From Erysipelotrichaceae bacterium (GTDB taxonomy: Bacteria; Bacillota_I; Bacilli_A; Erysipelotrichales; Erysipelotrichaceae), in NCBI GenBank assembly GCA_017405785.1, contig JAFQZR010000007.1, positions 51,917 to 115,916 on the forward strand: a DNA stretch of 64,000 nt, in the 5' to 3' direction. Below the pieces are notes generated by a model. The model had not been told where the DNA came from and searched no databases. It saw only the letters and a program-made list of their open reading frames with translations. A program made the position numbers and the translations under genes. Positions 1 to 7,848 of this stretch are shown one piece after another. Each line of letters starts with the position of its first letter. The first letter of the stretch is position 1.

Positions 1-341
1 ATCAGTAACAGATCATCCGTAATTTCAAATGACGGTATAAAATTGACCAGAGTTGATGTCAGAAAGATATCGATCCGGGATAACAGAGTAAATCTTTTTC
101 CCAGGGTCTTATATATGACGATGGTTCCCGGTATGTTAAACAGAATATACAAAACGGTATATGACAGCTTAAACGGCAGATACTGCCCGGACAGTCTTTC
201 CAACAGTACTGCAGCACCGGAAAAACCGGCTGGTGTCAGACCGCCGGCACGGACAAAGACTCGCAGATTGAAGGCGGCTACCAGACCTGACAATACAGCC
301 AGCAGCAGGCTTCGCAAAGTAATCTTATCGTTATTCTCCAT
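1..341 (-). CDS. YitT/DUF161-type membrane protein, N-terminal part (cut by window edge)
   Basis: The minus strand reads open from an ATG at 341 to the left edge, giving about 113 residues and no stop. The protein begins MENNDKITLRSLL, then a hydrophobic helix containing SGLVAAFNLRVFV and the motif GGLTPAGFSGAAVLL. An Asn in the first helix followed by a Gly/Pro-rich GGLTPxGFSG segment is typical of the YitT family of multi-pass membrane proteins, whose transport role is not established. The start lies 2 bases beyond the stop of ridA, so it is probably the distal gene of that transcript. The C-terminal part lies outside the window and cannot be judged. Confidence 0.75.
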   Translation of the reverse strand, partial: MENNDKITLRSLLLAVLSGLVAAFNLRVFVRAGGLTPAGFSGAAVLLERLSGQYLPFKLSYTVLYILFNIPGTIVIYKTLGKRFTLLSRIDIFLTSTLVNFIPSFEITDDLLL

Positions 342-343
342 TT

Positions 344-781
344 TTAATCACAGCCGGAGCAGCCGTCACAGCTTCCGGAACAGTTATTCTCATATCTTAA
401 GGTATCAATTACCAGACATTCGATCTCGACCTGAGCACCCTTAGGCAGGGCTGCAACCTGAATGCAGCTTCTGGCCGGATAAGGTTCTTCAAAGTATTCG
501 GCATATACTTCATTCATGGCAGCGAAATCAGCCATGTCAGTCAGGAAAACCGTTGTCTTGACGACATGGTCAAATCTCAGATGAGCTTCTTCCAGGATGG
601 TCAGAATGTTCTGGAATACCTGATGAGTCTGCTGGCGGATATCGCCTTCTACCAGATTGCCGGTTTCAGGATCCACAGGGATCTGTCCTGAAAGATACAC
701 GAAATCACCGAGCTTTACTCCCGGTGAATACGGGCCGATGGCCTTAGGTCCCTTTTCGGGCTTGATTGCTTTATTAAACAT
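344..781 (-). CDS. ridA: RidA family enamine/imine deaminase with Cys-rich tail
   Basis: The 145-residue protein has the RidA (YjgF/YER057c/UK114) pattern: KGPKAIGPYSPGVKLGDFVYLSGQ near the start is split here as KGPKAIGPYSP and DFVYLSGQIP, and RSCIQVAALPKGAQVEIE near residues 104-122 carries the conserved substrate-binding Arg. Family members hydrolyse reactive 2-aminoacrylate and related enamines made by PLP enzymes, and act in the cytoplasm. The usual family length is 125-130 residues; the extra C-terminal tail ends NCSGSCDGCSGCD, with four cysteines in about 12 residues. The upstream AAGG lies about 8 bases from the ATG. It follows a small membrane-protein gene with no gap and precedes the YitT gene, so all three are probably cotranscribed. 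Confidence 0.9.
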   Translation of the reverse strand: MFNKAIKPEKGPKAIGPYSPGVKLGDFVYLSGQIPVDPETGNLVEGDIRQQTHQVFQNILTILEEAHLRFDHVVKTTVFLTDMADFAAMNEVYAEYFEEPYPARSCIQVAALPKGAQVEIECLVIDTLRYENNCSGSCDGCSGCD

Positions 782-784
782 ACT

Positions 785-952
785 TTATACCTTGTTCTTT
801 CTGTCTTTTTTCAGACTGTAGTAGTCTGCTTCCTGGTGCAGATGATGTGCCGTGGTACGCAATGACAGCAGATGAAGACCTGCCCATACAATGGCCACCA
901 GTATCAGTAATATCGTAAATATTGACATGTAGTCATTGGTGTTTTCCAGCAT
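785..952 (-). CDS. 55-residue single-pass membrane protein
   Basis: An ATG at 952 is preceded at a good distance by GAAAGGGG and opens a 55-codon frame ending in TAA 3 bases before the ridA ATG. The protein starts MLENTNDYMS, has one hydrophobic helix (about residues 11-30, IFTILLILVAIVWAGLHLLS) and a charged C-terminal tail YYSLKKDRKNKV. An extended -10 promoter lies just upstream (977-987). I do not recognise the family. The tight spacing, strong ribosome site and own promoter make it likely to be real. Its role, and any link to RidA, is unknown. Confidence 0.6.
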   Translation of the reverse strand: MLENTNDYMSIFTILLILVAIVWAGLHLLSLRTTAHHLHQEADYYSLKKDRKNKV

Positions 953-976
953 ATCCCTGCCCCTTTCTTTTTCAGT

Positions 977-987
977 ATTATATCATA
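977..987 (-). promoter_or_regulatory. Extended -10 promoter for the small membrane protein/ridA unit
   Basis: Reading the minus strand, TATGATATAAT ends about 25 bases before the ATG at 952. The TG one base before TATAAT makes an extended -10. No good -35 is visible. Confidence 0.45.
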
Positions 988-1006
988 ATTGTTCCGGTCA
1001 TTCTCA

Positions 1007-1537
1007 TTATTCAACCGGTTTCCACTCGTTTCTTTCCAGAAAATCCGATCCCTTGATAACTTCGTCAGTTGACAGACCCGGATATCCCAGCTGTCTTAAG
1101 ACCTCATAGGTCATTATTGCCACGCAGTTTGACAGATTCAGAGAACGGGCATCAGCCTTCATCGGCAGACGGATACAGGTATCCAGATGATCTTTCAGAA
1201 TTGATTTGTCTATTCCCGTTGATTCCCTGCCGAATACCAGATAGATGTCCCCTTCACATTTGGTGAAATCAAACTCACCCGGAGTCTTATGCCCATAACG
1301 GGTAAGGAAGAAGATATTTACCGGATGCTCCGTTTCCATGAAGTCAGTCCAGTTAAGATGTTCCCTGATATCCGTCAGGTCAACATAGTCCATGCCGGCT
1401 CTTTTGAGGTGTTTCTCACTTAACACAAAACCATAAGGCTTGATCAGATGAACCACACTGCCGGTGGCCATGGCCGTTCTTATTACATTACCGGTGTTAG
1501 GCGGTATTTCCGGCTGATAAAGTACCAGATGGATCAT
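1007..1537 (-). CDS. trmL: tRNA (cytidine(34)-2'-O)-methyltransferase TrmL
   Basis: The 176-residue protein is a minimal SPOUT methyltransferase. It starts with HLVLYQPEIPPNTGNVIRT, the TrmL/YibK N-terminus. LVFGRESTGI (about residues 100-109) and LPMKADARSLNLSNCVAIMTYE (split here as LPMKADARSL and NLSNCVAIMTYE) form the SAM-binding knot. The family methylates the 2'-O of the wobble base of tRNA-Leu isoacceptors in the cytoplasm, using SAM. AGGAGG lies 7 bases upstream of the ATG inside the end of the preceding gene; the two overlap by 4 bases (ATGA), so translation is probably coupled. Length matches the family. Confidence 0.93.
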   Translation of the reverse strand: MIHLVLYQPEIPPNTGNVIRTAMATGSVVHLIKPYGFVLSEKHLKRAGMDYVDLTDIREHLNWTDFMETEHPVNIFFLTRYGHKTPGEFDFTKCEGDIYLVFGRESTGIDKSILKDHLDTCIRLPMKADARSLNLSNCVAIMTYEVLRQLGYPGLSTDEVIKGSDFLERNEWKPVE

Positions 1538-2187
1538 GCTTCCAGCCTCCTTAATCTTTTCTTCTCGGTAACGATCATCGTTACGGTAAGAGCAACCAGT
1601 AAGACAACGATCGCAATGGCACAGTTGCGGAAGTATTCCTCAGGAAGAACGTTGATGATCTCATCTTCACTCGGATAGAAGATCCAGTTGGTCTTGCCCG
1701 GGAAGAACACCTTATGGAACAGCACGAAGAATCTGCTGAAGTTAATGGAACCTAATACTGCCAGCATCACAAACAATGTCAGTGTGCATACCGCTGCCCA
1801 GTAAACGGAGGTATGTCCCTTTACCGTGAAAGGTTTCTTTCCCCTGTCTATCAGTGAGGTGACAATTATGCCAACGGCACCTATTGCCAGCACAATGAAA
1901 TCAATATGGAACAGCTTGCCGACATCTTCAAAATGCCGCTTGCCGCTTTCGGACCATTTCATCTCACCGGTCTTGAACTCACCGCCGAAAAGACAGAAAT
2001 CCAGCATGTCATCATAGGCTTCCTTTACCTGTTCTTCAGTATAGCCGCTGTAATTGGCCAGATCATATGCCTTGATATGAGCATAATAGAAAGGCCTGAA
2101 CACTATCGGCAAGGCAATGGATATCGCCATGACAAAAGCCATCCAGCTGATGCATGACAGATAGAACACTGACTTATTCCTGTTCAT
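1534..2187 (-). CDS. DUF1461/TIGR01906-type integral membrane protein
   Basis: A 217-residue protein with a first membrane helix near residues 8-30, a soluble loop with Y-Y-A-H and the YTEEQVKEAYDDMLDFCLFG segment (split as YTEEQVKEAY and DDMLDFCLFGGEF), then three further helices (about 95-115, 128-150, 190-208). This layout and loop match the TIGR01906/DUF1461 family of Gram-positive membrane proteins, whose function is unknown. It overlaps rdgB upstream by 14 bases and trmL downstream by 4, so it sits in the middle of a three-gene unit. The start is supported by AAGGAG before the ATG. Confidence 0.75.
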   Translation of the reverse strand: MNRNKSVFYLSCISWMAFVMAISIALPIVFRPFYYAHIKAYDLANYSGYTEEQVKEAYDDMLDFCLFGGEFKTGEMKWSESGKRHFEDVGKLFHIDFIVLAIGAVGIIVTSLIDRGKKPFTVKGHTSVYWAAVCTLTLFVMLAVLGSINFSRFFVLFHKVFFPGKTNWIFYPSEDEIINVLPEEYFRNCAIAIVVLLVALTVTMIVTEKKRLRRLEA

Positions 2188-2770
2188 CTCCGTACTCCTT
2201 CTTTAAGAATTCAACCAGCTTTCTGGTAGCCTGGCCTCTGTGAGATATGGCATTCTTTTCATCCGGTGTCAGCTGGGCACTGGTCATGCCGTATTCAGGA
2301 AGCCAGAAGATCGGGTCATAACCAAAACCGTTATGGCCGGCAGGTTCAAAGGCGATCTGCCCTTCCATGATGCCTTCAAAGACATGAGGCTCACCGTTAT
2401 GGTCAATTAACGCAATGTCACAGGTAAACCAGGCAAAGCGGTCTTCACTGCCTTTCAGTCTTTCAATGAGGTTGCGGTTTTTTTCCGGATAGCCGTATCC
2501 TTCCATGTAACGGGCGGAATGAATGCCCGGTTCATTGTTGAGGGCTCTGATGGATAAGCCTGAATCATCCGCAATGGAGATCATTGATACATGATCAAAG
2601 ACACCTCTGGCTTTGATTAAGGCGTTTTCCGCAAAGGTCGTTCCGTCTTCAACCGGTTCAACATAATCAGTGAGTTCACTGGTATCATGAACAATGAAAC
2701 CCAAAGGTTCCAGCATTTCCTTATATTCTCTGACCTTGTTCTTGTTTCCGGTCGCAATCATTATATCCAT
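2174..2770 (-). CDS. rdgB: RdgB/HAM1 non-canonical purine NTP pyrophosphatase
   Basis: The 198-residue protein opens with IMIATGNKNKVREYKEML, the nucleotide-binding start of the Ham1 family. It carries TTFAENALIKAR and ISIADDSGL (metal-binding acidic residues) and, near the C-terminus, FGYDPIFWLPEYGMTSAQL and HRGQATRKL. The enzyme hydrolyses XTP, dITP and ITP to the monophosphates plus pyrophosphate, keeping deaminated purines out of DNA and RNA. It is the first gene of the rdgB, DUF1461, trmL unit; AGGAGGG precedes the ATG and a TATAAT lies about 25 bases upstream (2794-2799). Length is normal. Confidence 0.95.
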   Translation of the reverse strand: MDIMIATGNKNKVREYKEMLEPLGFIVHDTSELTDYVEPVEDGTTFAENALIKARGVFDHVSMISIADDSGLSIRALNNEPGIHSARYMEGYGYPEKNRNLIERLKGSEDRFAWFTCDIALIDHNGEPHVFEGIMEGQIAFEPAGHNGFGYDPIFWLPEYGMTSAQLTPDEKNAISHRGQATRKLVEFLKKEYGDEQE

Positions 2771-2793
2771 GTGATCACCCTCCTGACTAAAGC

Positions 2794-2799
2794 ATTATA
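2794..2799 (-). promoter_or_regulatory. -10 element for rdgB unit
   Basis: The minus strand has TATAAT here, 17 bases after a poor -35 match (TGTAAA). It sits between the rplT terminator and rdgB. Confidence 0.4.
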
Positions 2800-2824
2800 C
2801 ACCTCAATACAGTTATTTTACATT

Positions 2825-2863
2825 AAAAAAGAGACTTCCATGTACTTAGTACATTTCCGTCTC
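2825..2863 (-). terminator. Terminator of infC-rpmI-rplT
   Basis: On the minus strand a GAGAC/GTCTC outer stem and ATGTAC/GTACAT inner stem are followed by TTTTTT, directly after the rplT stop. Confidence 0.85.
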
Positions 2864-2878
2864 ATTTTTATTTTCTTA

Positions 2879-3244
2879 CTAGGCGTTCTTTTCCAGAGCT
2901 TTCTTAGCCTTATCGCAGACTGTAGCGAAAGCCTTTGGATCATGAATGGCCAGTTCTGATAACATCTTTCTGTTGATGTCGATGTTAGCCAGCTTCAGAC
3001 CGTGAGTCAGCTGTGAATAGTTGATGTCATTGGTATGGGCTGCAGCGTTGATACGGGCAATCCATAACTTTCTCATTTCACGCTTTAACTGTCTTCTGTC
3101 TCTGTAAGCATACTTTAATGAATGCATTACCTGTTCATGAGCAGTGCGGTATAAGGCATGCTTTGAACCGAAATAGCCCTTGGCTAACTTTAATGTTCTT
3201 CTGTGGCGGTTACGCTTTACTGTTCCGTTTACTGATCTTGGCAT
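2879..3244 (-). CDS. rplT: 50S ribosomal protein L20
   Basis: The 121-residue basic protein starts [23 protein letters not shown] and contains [18 protein letters not shown] and [11 protein letters not shown], all hallmarks of L20. It binds 23S rRNA early in large-subunit assembly. In Bacillota L20 also represses its own infC-rpmI-rplT transcript by binding the leader RNA, and a matching leader is seen at 4004-4138. AGGAGGGAG lies just before the ATG. It is the last gene of the operon, 13 bases after rpmI, and is followed by a strong terminator. Confidence 0.98.
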   Translation of the reverse strand: MPRSVNGTVKRNRHRRTLKLAKGYFGSKHALYRTAHEQVMHSLKYAYRDRRQLKREMRKLWIARINAAAHTNDINYSQLTHGLKLANIDINRKMLSELAIHDPKAFATVCDKAKKALEKNA

Positions 3245-3257
3245 ACTTTACTCCCTC

Positions 3258-3452
3258 CTACACATGAAGCAGCTTCTTGACGCGCTTGTAATCGCTTGGA
3301 TGTACAAGGGCCTGCTTTCTTAAATGGACCTTCTGCTTGTGGGTCTTTCTTGGAGCTAAGTGAGAAGTATAAGCATGGCTTCTCTTCAGTTTTCCTGTGC
3401 CTGTGATTTTTACGCGCTTAGCTAATGCACGCTTTGTCTTCATTTTTGGCAT
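3258..3452 (-). CDS. rpmI: 50S ribosomal protein L35
   Basis: The 64-residue basic protein [21 protein letters not shown]... with [16 protein letters not shown] is L35, a small large-subunit protein. It lies between infC and rplT, the standard order in Bacillota, with GGAGGAG a few bases before its ATG. Length is typical. Confidence 0.98.
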   Translation of the reverse strand: MPKMKTKRALAKRVKITGTGKLKRSHAYTSHLAPRKTHKQKVHLRKQALVHPSDYKRVKKLLHV

Positions 3453-3471
3453 AAATTCAATCTCCTCCGTT

Positions 3472-3996
3472 TTACTTTCTTATCGGCGATAATACACATG
3501 ATAAAGTATTGCCTTCGAGATTAGGCTGTTTATCAACTGTAGCAACTTCACTTAATGCGTTAATAAAGTTGTCCATGACTTTCTTGCCAACATCCTGTCT
3601 GGTCATCATTCTGCCTCTGAAACGCATGTCGATCTTTACCTTGTTACCTTCAGCGATCCACTTTGTGACCTGTTTTACCTTGGTCTCAAAGTCACCGATG
3701 TCGATGACAGGTGAAAGACGCAGTGCCTTTACTTCTGTAACTTTCTGGTTGCGTTTGGCCTCCTTGGCCTTCTTCTGCTGCTCGAAACGGTACTTGCCGT
3801 AGTCGAGGATCTTGCAGACAGGCGGCTGAGCCTGCGGTGCAACACAGACCAGATCCAGATCGTAGCTGTAAGCTTTTTCCTGGGCATCTCTGCTGGACAT
3901 CTTTCCTAATGACTCACCTGTAGGTGAAATAACCAGAACTTCTTTGAAGCGAATGCTTTCGTTGACTAAATCGTCAGGTTGATTTTTCTTTGCTAT
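3472..3996 (-). CDS. infC: Translation initiation factor IF-3 (AUA start)
   Basis: The reading frame with IF-3 features extends 32 codons upstream of the first ATG (3900), through [20 protein letters not shown], the conserved IF-3 N-terminus. In that frame the only codon correctly placed after GGAGG is ATA at 3996 (9-base spacing), giving a 174-residue protein, the normal length. IF-3 binds the 30S subunit and rejects non-standard start codons, so infC genes commonly use a rare start (AUU in E. coli) for autoregulation; AUA here fits that logic. An ATG-TAA start-stop sits between the ribosome site and the ATA. Domains: N-terminal to about residue 85, linker [17 protein letters not shown], then the C-terminal domain with [12 protein letters not shown]. 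Confidence 0.93.
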   Translation of the reverse strand: MAKKNQPDDLVNESIRFKEVLVISPTGESLGKMSSRDAQEKAYSYDLDLVCVAPQAQPPVCKILDYGKYRFEQQKKAKEAKRNQKVTEVKALRLSPVIDIGDFETKVKQVTKWIAEGNKVKIDMRFRGRMMTRQDVGKKVMDNFINALSEVATVDKQPNLEGNTLSCVLSPIRK

Positions 3997-4003
3997 GTTA
4001 CAT

Positions 4004-4138
4004 TACCTCCTACAAAAGAAAAGTGGGTTTGCACCCACTAAACAATCATCACAATTGATCGTAGCGTTTACCTATGTCCGTGAGGTCATCAGGTGAGAAG
4101 GGGTGCTTCTTCTTTCCACAATTTCTTTTTGCTAGATT
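4004..4138 (-). ncRNA. L20-type leader RNA of infC-rpmI-rplT
   Basis: About 130 bases of untranslated RNA lie between the promoter (4139-4167) and infC. The leader contains a conserved-looking block (CACCTGATGACCTCACGG on the minus strand) and ends in a G/C hairpin with a U-rich tail just before the infC ribosome site. Position and attenuator layout match the ribosomal protein L20 leader of Bacillota, in which L20 binding causes premature termination. The exact fold was not computed. Confidence 0.7.
4013..4039 (-). terminator. Attenuator hairpin in the L20 leader
   Basis: Minus-strand AGTGGGT-GCAA-ACCCACT is followed by TTTTCTTTT, 10-20 bases before the infC ribosome site. It is an intrinsic terminator inside the leader, so it must be conditional. 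Confidence 0.75.
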
Positions 4139-4167
4139 ATATTATCATATAGTTTCAAACCGTGCAA
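4139..4167 (-). promoter_or_regulatory. Promoter of infC-rpmI-rplT
   Basis: Minus-strand TTGCAC (4162-4167), 17-base spacer, TAATAT (4139-4144); an overlapping TATAAT lies 3 bases further on. Confidence 0.6.
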
Positions 4168-4197
4168 CAGTTTTTCGCCATATAATATAAGACTTTT

Positions 4198-6597
4198 TTA
4201 ATTGGCTACGATGTTCAGCAGCTTGTTTTTGACGAAGATGATCTTTCTGATCGTCTTGCCTTCCAGCTGAGCCTTAACGGTATCTAATGCCATGGCTTCA
4301 TCCTGGATATCTTCCTGACTGCAGTCCTTGGCAGCACCGATACGTCCTCTGATCTTGCCGTTGACCTGGATGACGATCTCAACGTCATTCTTGACCAGCT
4401 TGGCCGGATCATATTCTGGCCACTTGGCATAGGCGATGGTATCTTCACCTGTATACCGGTGATAGATCTCCTCGCACATGTGCGGAGCATATGGGCTTAA
4501 CAGCTTGATGAAGTTGATCATCATGTCTCTGTTGACCTTTTCAACTCTGTAGCACTCGTTGATGAAGATCATCATCTGAGAGATGGCGGTATTGAAGTTC
4601 AGAGTATCAATGTCTTCCGTAACCTTCTTGACTGTATAGTTATAGACATAGTCCAGTTCAGGGGTCGGATCATCGGTGATCTTCCCTTCACTCTCCATGG
4701 CCAGTCTCCAGACTCTTTCGATCCATCTTCTGGCACCTTCAACGCCCTGCTCGCTCCAAGGCTTGCTGGCTTCTAATGGACCCATGAACATTTCATAGAT
4801 TCTTAATGTATCGGCACCGTAATTCTTGACGATGACGTTAGGATCAACGATGTATTCAGGATATCTCTTGCCCATCTTGATGCCGTTACCGCCCAGGATC
4901 ATCCCCTGGTGAACCAGTTTATGGAACGGTTCCTTGATTGGAACAATTCCCTTGTCATACAGATAGTTATTCCACATTCTGCTGTATAACAGATGTCCTA
5001 CCGCATGCTCAGGTCCGCCAACATACAGGTCGACCGGCAGCCAGTGTTCCATCAGCTTTCTGTCAGCGATCTCATTGTCATTATGCGGATCGATGTATCT
5101 TAAGAAGTACCAGCTGCTTCCGGCTGAACCAGGCATCGTACTGGTTTCCCTCTTACCCTTTCTGCCATCAATTTCAACATTGACCCAGTCAGTGGCCTTA
5201 TCCAGCGGTGAAGCACCGCCTACAGGCTTGTAGTCATCCAGTTCAGGCAGTACTAACGGCAACTGTTCCAATGGTAAGGAGATCATGTCTCCGTCTTCCA
5301 TGTGAACTACCGGAATAGGCTCACCCCAGTATCTCTGTCTGGCAAAAATCCATTCACGGATACGGTAGTTGACCTTCTTTTCACCAATGCCTCTTTCCGT
5401 CAGCCATTCTATCATCTTATTGATGGCATCTTCCTTGTTTAATCCGTTCAGGAAATCACTGTTAATGTGTAAGCCATCCTCAACGTGGGCTGCCTGGGAA
5501 ATGTCTCCCCCTTCCAGTACCGGAATGATCTCCAGTCCGAACTTTTTGGCGAATTCATAGTCTCTTTCATCATGAGCCGGAACAGCCATGATGGCACCGG
5601 TTCCGTAGGAAGCCAGTACATAGTCAGAGATCCAGATAGGGATCTTCTTATTGTTAACAGGATTTATGGCATAGGCTCCGGTAAAGACACCGGTCTTATC
5701 CTTGTTCAGTTCCGTACGTTCCAGATCGCTCTTGGTCGATACAGCCTTCTTATATGCCTCAACTGCTTCTTTCTGTTCAGGTGTTGTGATCTTATCTACT
5801 AAAACATGCTCAGGAGCGAAGACACAGTAGGTTGCACCGAATAAGGTATCGGCACGGGTGGTGAAGACCGTAAAGGTCTCAACATGACCGTCGATCGCAA
5901 ACTTTACATGAGCGCCATATGATCTGCCGATCCAGTTACGCTGCATTTCCTTGGTGCTTTCCGGCCAGTCGATCTCTTCCAGACCTTCCAGCAGTCTGTC
6001 AGCGTACTTGACGATGTCGATGACCCACTGCTTCATGTTCTTTCTGACGACCGGATAGCCGCCTCTTTCACTCTTGCCGTCGATTACTTCGTCATTGGCC
6101 AGAACGGTTCCCAGTTCCTCACACCAGTTAACAGGCATTTCAACGCATTTAGCTAAACCATCTTCGAATAACAGTTTGAAGATGTACTGGGTCCACTTAT
6201 AGTAGGAAGGATCGCATGTTGATAATTCCCTGTCCCAGTCATAGGAGAAACCCAGGTTAAAGAGCTGATTCTTGAAGAATTCAATATTGGCCTTGGTGAA
6301 AGTTTCCGGGTGGTTGCCGGTACTGATCGCATACTGTTCTGCCGGTAAGCCAAAGGAGTCAAATCCCATCGGATGTAGGACATTGAAGCCCTCCATTCTC
6401 TTCTTACGGGATACTACGTCAGTTGCCGTATAGCCTTCCGGATGTCCGACATGCAGGCCGGCACCGCTTGGATACGGGAACATGTCCAGTGCATAGAATT
6501 TAGGCTTGGAAAAATCCCAGGCATCAGTCTTGAATGTTTTGTTTTCTGCCCAGTATTTCTGCCATTTCTTTTCTGTAACTTCATGATTGTAACTCAT
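4198..6597 (-). CDS. leuS: Leucyl-tRNA synthetase
   Basis: This 799-residue class I synthetase charges tRNA-Leu. The HIGH motif is [14 protein letters not shown] (about residues 43-56). The CP1 editing domain (about 220-400) contains [19 protein letters not shown] and [29 protein letters not shown] precedes the KMSKS position. The KMSKS loop reads [14 protein letters not shown] instead of the usual KMSKSKGN, which is unusual. The C-terminal anticodon-binding and tRNA-contact region ends with [15 protein letters not shown] sequence ([11 protein letters not shown]). GGAGG precedes the ATG, and a leucine T-box leader controls expression. It appears to be monocistronic. Confidence 0.97.
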   Translation of the reverse strand: MSYNHEVTEKKWQKYWAENKTFKTDAWDFSKPKFYALDMFPYPSGAGLHVGHPEGYTATDVVSRKKRMEGFNVLHPMGFDSFGLPAEQYAISTGNHPETFTKANIEFFKNQLFNLGFSYDWDRELSTCDPSYYKWTQYIFKLLFEDGLAKCVEMPVNWCEELGTVLANDEVIDGKSERGGYPVVRKNMKQWVIDIVKYADRLLEGLEEIDWPESTKEMQRNWIGRSYGAHVKFAIDGHVETFTVFTTRADTLFGATYCVFAPEHVLVDKITTPEQKEAVEAYKKAVSTKSDLERTELNKDKTGVFTGAYAINPVNNKKIPIWISDYVLASYGTGAIMAVPAHDERDYEFAKKFGLEIIPVLEGGDISQAAHVEDGLHINSDFLNGLNKEDAINKMIEWLTERGIGEKKVNYRIREWIFARQRYWGEPIPVVHMEDGDMISLPLEQLPLVLPELDDYKPVGGASPLDKATDWVNVEIDGRKGKRETSTMPGSAGSSWYFLRYIDPHNDNEIADRKLMEHWLPVDLYVGGPEHAVGHLLYSRMWNNYLYDKGIVPIKEPFHKLVHQGMILGGNGIKMGKRYPEYIVDPNVIVKNYGADTLRIYEMFMGPLEASKPWSEQGVEGARRWIERVWRLAMESEGKITDDPTPELDYVYNYTVKKVTEDIDTLNFNTAISQMMIFINECYRVEKVNRDMMINFIKLLSPYAPHMCEEIYHRYTGEDTIAYAKWPEYDPAKLVKNDVEIVIQVNGKIRGRIGAAKDCSQEDIQDEAMALDTVKAQLEGKTIRKIIFVKNKLLNIVAN

Positions 6598-6603
6598 ATA
6601 CCT

Positions 6604-6812
6604 TCCTCCTGCGCCAAAAATAAAAGGCGCTACTCTAAGGACGCCTCAGCGCGGTACCACCTTAGTTCATGCGATTGCATGCCCTCATTTCAGCCTTAAC
6701 GCGGCCATTACGTTCTGCTCCCGGGTGAGTTCAGATGACAGTGTACCGGTTTCCATCAGCCACCGGCTTTCTATGGAGCACTGCTTCACTTACTATTCCG
6801 TTCTCCGCATAC
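6604..6812 (-). promoter_or_regulatory. T-box riboswitch, leucine specific, of leuS
   Basis: The minus strand carries the T-box core AAGGTGGTACCGCG (6650-6663). CGTCCTT follows and can form the antiterminator, and AGGCG/CGCCT with a U-rich tail forms the competing terminator (about 6612-6645). Upstream, GAA-CTC-A (CTC at 6727-6729) looks like the specifier loop with a Leu codon, in line with the leuS gene. Uncharged tRNA-Leu would favour read-through. A second GCGCC/GGCGC hairpin ends next to the ribosome site. Confidence 0.93.
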
Positions 6813-6816
6813 ATAA

Positions 6817-6845
6817 ATATTACAATCTATGCCCTTTCAAGTCAA
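6817..6845 (-). promoter_or_regulatory. Promoter of the leuS T-box transcript
   Basis: Minus-strand TTGACT (6840-6845), 17-base spacer, TAATAT (6817-6822). The -35 abuts the -35 of the divergent promoter at 6846. Confidence 0.8.
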
Positions 6846-6873
6846 TTGCATCCCCATCTTTCTATGATAAAAT
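6846..6873 (+). promoter_or_regulatory. Promoter of the radical SAM gene, giving a probably leaderless mRNA
   Basis: TTGCAT (6846-6851), 16-base spacer, TAAAAT (6868-6873) with TG one base before (extended -10). The expected transcript start is within a base or so of the ATG at 6880. Confidence 0.65.
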
Positions 6874-6879
6874 ACAGTT

Positions 6880-7827
6880 ATGAATAACCCTTATCCGTAC
6901 ACAGAAGACAACAAGCGCTATCAGACCTGGAATTACTATACCAAGTCTCATTACGGCTCCAGACTTTATAAAGTACCGCTGGACGGGGGTTTTACCTGCC
7001 CTAACCGTGACGGCAAGGTCAGTACCGGCGGGTGTGTTTTCTGCAGCGGCGGATCTAACAGCTTTCCGGACATTTCCAGTTCCGACATTTATCAGCAATA
7101 CAAAGAGAGAAGAAAGGTCTTTACCAGAAAGTGGCCTGAAGGAAAACCTTTAGCCTATTTCCAGTCCTATACCAACACCTATGGACCGCTGGAAAGACTG
7201 AAAGAACTCTATCAGCCATTCATCGATGATCCGGAAATCGCCGGTCTGGTCATTGCGACCCGCAGTGACTGTCTGAGTGATGAGGTAATTGAATACCTGC
7301 AGTCTCTGACAAAGATCAAGGATATCTGGCTGGAACTGGGCTTGCAGAGCATCCATGATGTGACTTTACGGGAAATGAACCGCGGTCATGATTACAGAAA
7401 CTTCCTGGATGCCATCGACAGATTAAAAAACACTGATATCAAGATCAGTGTTCACATAATCGACGGCTGGCCAAATGAAACCGAGGAAATGATGATGGAG
7501 ACAGCCAAGGCAGTAGGCAGACTTCCTGTTCATGCCGTAAAGATTCACATGCTGCATGTGCTTAAAAACACTGCCTTGGGTACAATGTATGAAATACGGC
7601 CTTTCCCTTTACTGAGTAAACGGGAATATACCGAACTGGTGGCCAGACAGCTGACATATCTCAATCCGGAAATGGTCATTGAAAGAATTACCGGTGACGG
7701 TCTGCCTGATCAGCTGATTGCTCCGTTATGGACCGTCAAGAAGATAAGCGTCATCAATGACATTGACAAAGCCATGGTCAGATTTGATTTATGGCAGGGC
7801 AAAAACTATGAACCTCCTGAGGACTGA
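6880..7827 (+). CDS. TIGR01212 family radical SAM protein (YtqA/YhcC type)
   Basis: The 315-residue protein has the atypical radical SAM cysteine cluster of this family: C40 in GGFTCPNRDG, then C52 and C55 in GGCVFCSGG. NTYGPLERLKELY and GLVIATRSDCLSDEV follow, then LELGLQSIHDVTLREMNRGH. These place it with YtqA/YhcC, a 4Fe-4S/SAM family of elongator-protein-3-like enzymes whose substrate is unsettled (a tRNA-related role has been suggested in the literature for relatives). The ATG has no Shine-Dalgarno site; the extended -10 ends 6 bases before it. It is divergent from leuS, and a terminator overlaps the stop codon. Confidence 0.88.
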   Translation: MNNPYPYTEDNKRYQTWNYYTKSHYGSRLYKVPLDGGFTCPNRDGKVSTGGCVFCSGGSNSFPDISSSDIYQQYKERRKVFTRKWPEGKPLAYFQSYTNTYGPLERLKELYQPFIDDPEIAGLVIATRSDCLSDEVIEYLQSLTKIKDIWLELGLQSIHDVTLREMNRGHDYRNFLDAIDRLKNTDIKISVHIIDGWPNETEEMMMETAKAVGRLPVHAVKIHMLHVLKNTALGTMYEIRPFPLLSKREYTELVARQLTYLNPEMVIERITGDGLPDQLIAPLWTVKKISVINDIDKAMVRFDLWQGKNYEPPED

Positions 7828-7842
7828 CCCAGGAGGTTTTTT
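7811..7842 (+). terminator. Terminator overlapping the radical SAM stop codon
   Basis: AACCTCCTG (7811-7819) pairs with CAGGAGGTT (7830-7838), followed by TTTT. The TGA stop at 7825-7827 lies in the loop. Confidence 0.85.
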
Positions 7843-7848
7843 AGTTTA

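Noticed and set aside
43..444. Plus-strand open frame across the YitT and ridA genes
   Set aside because: Its product has no family features, and both opposite-strand genes are well supported.
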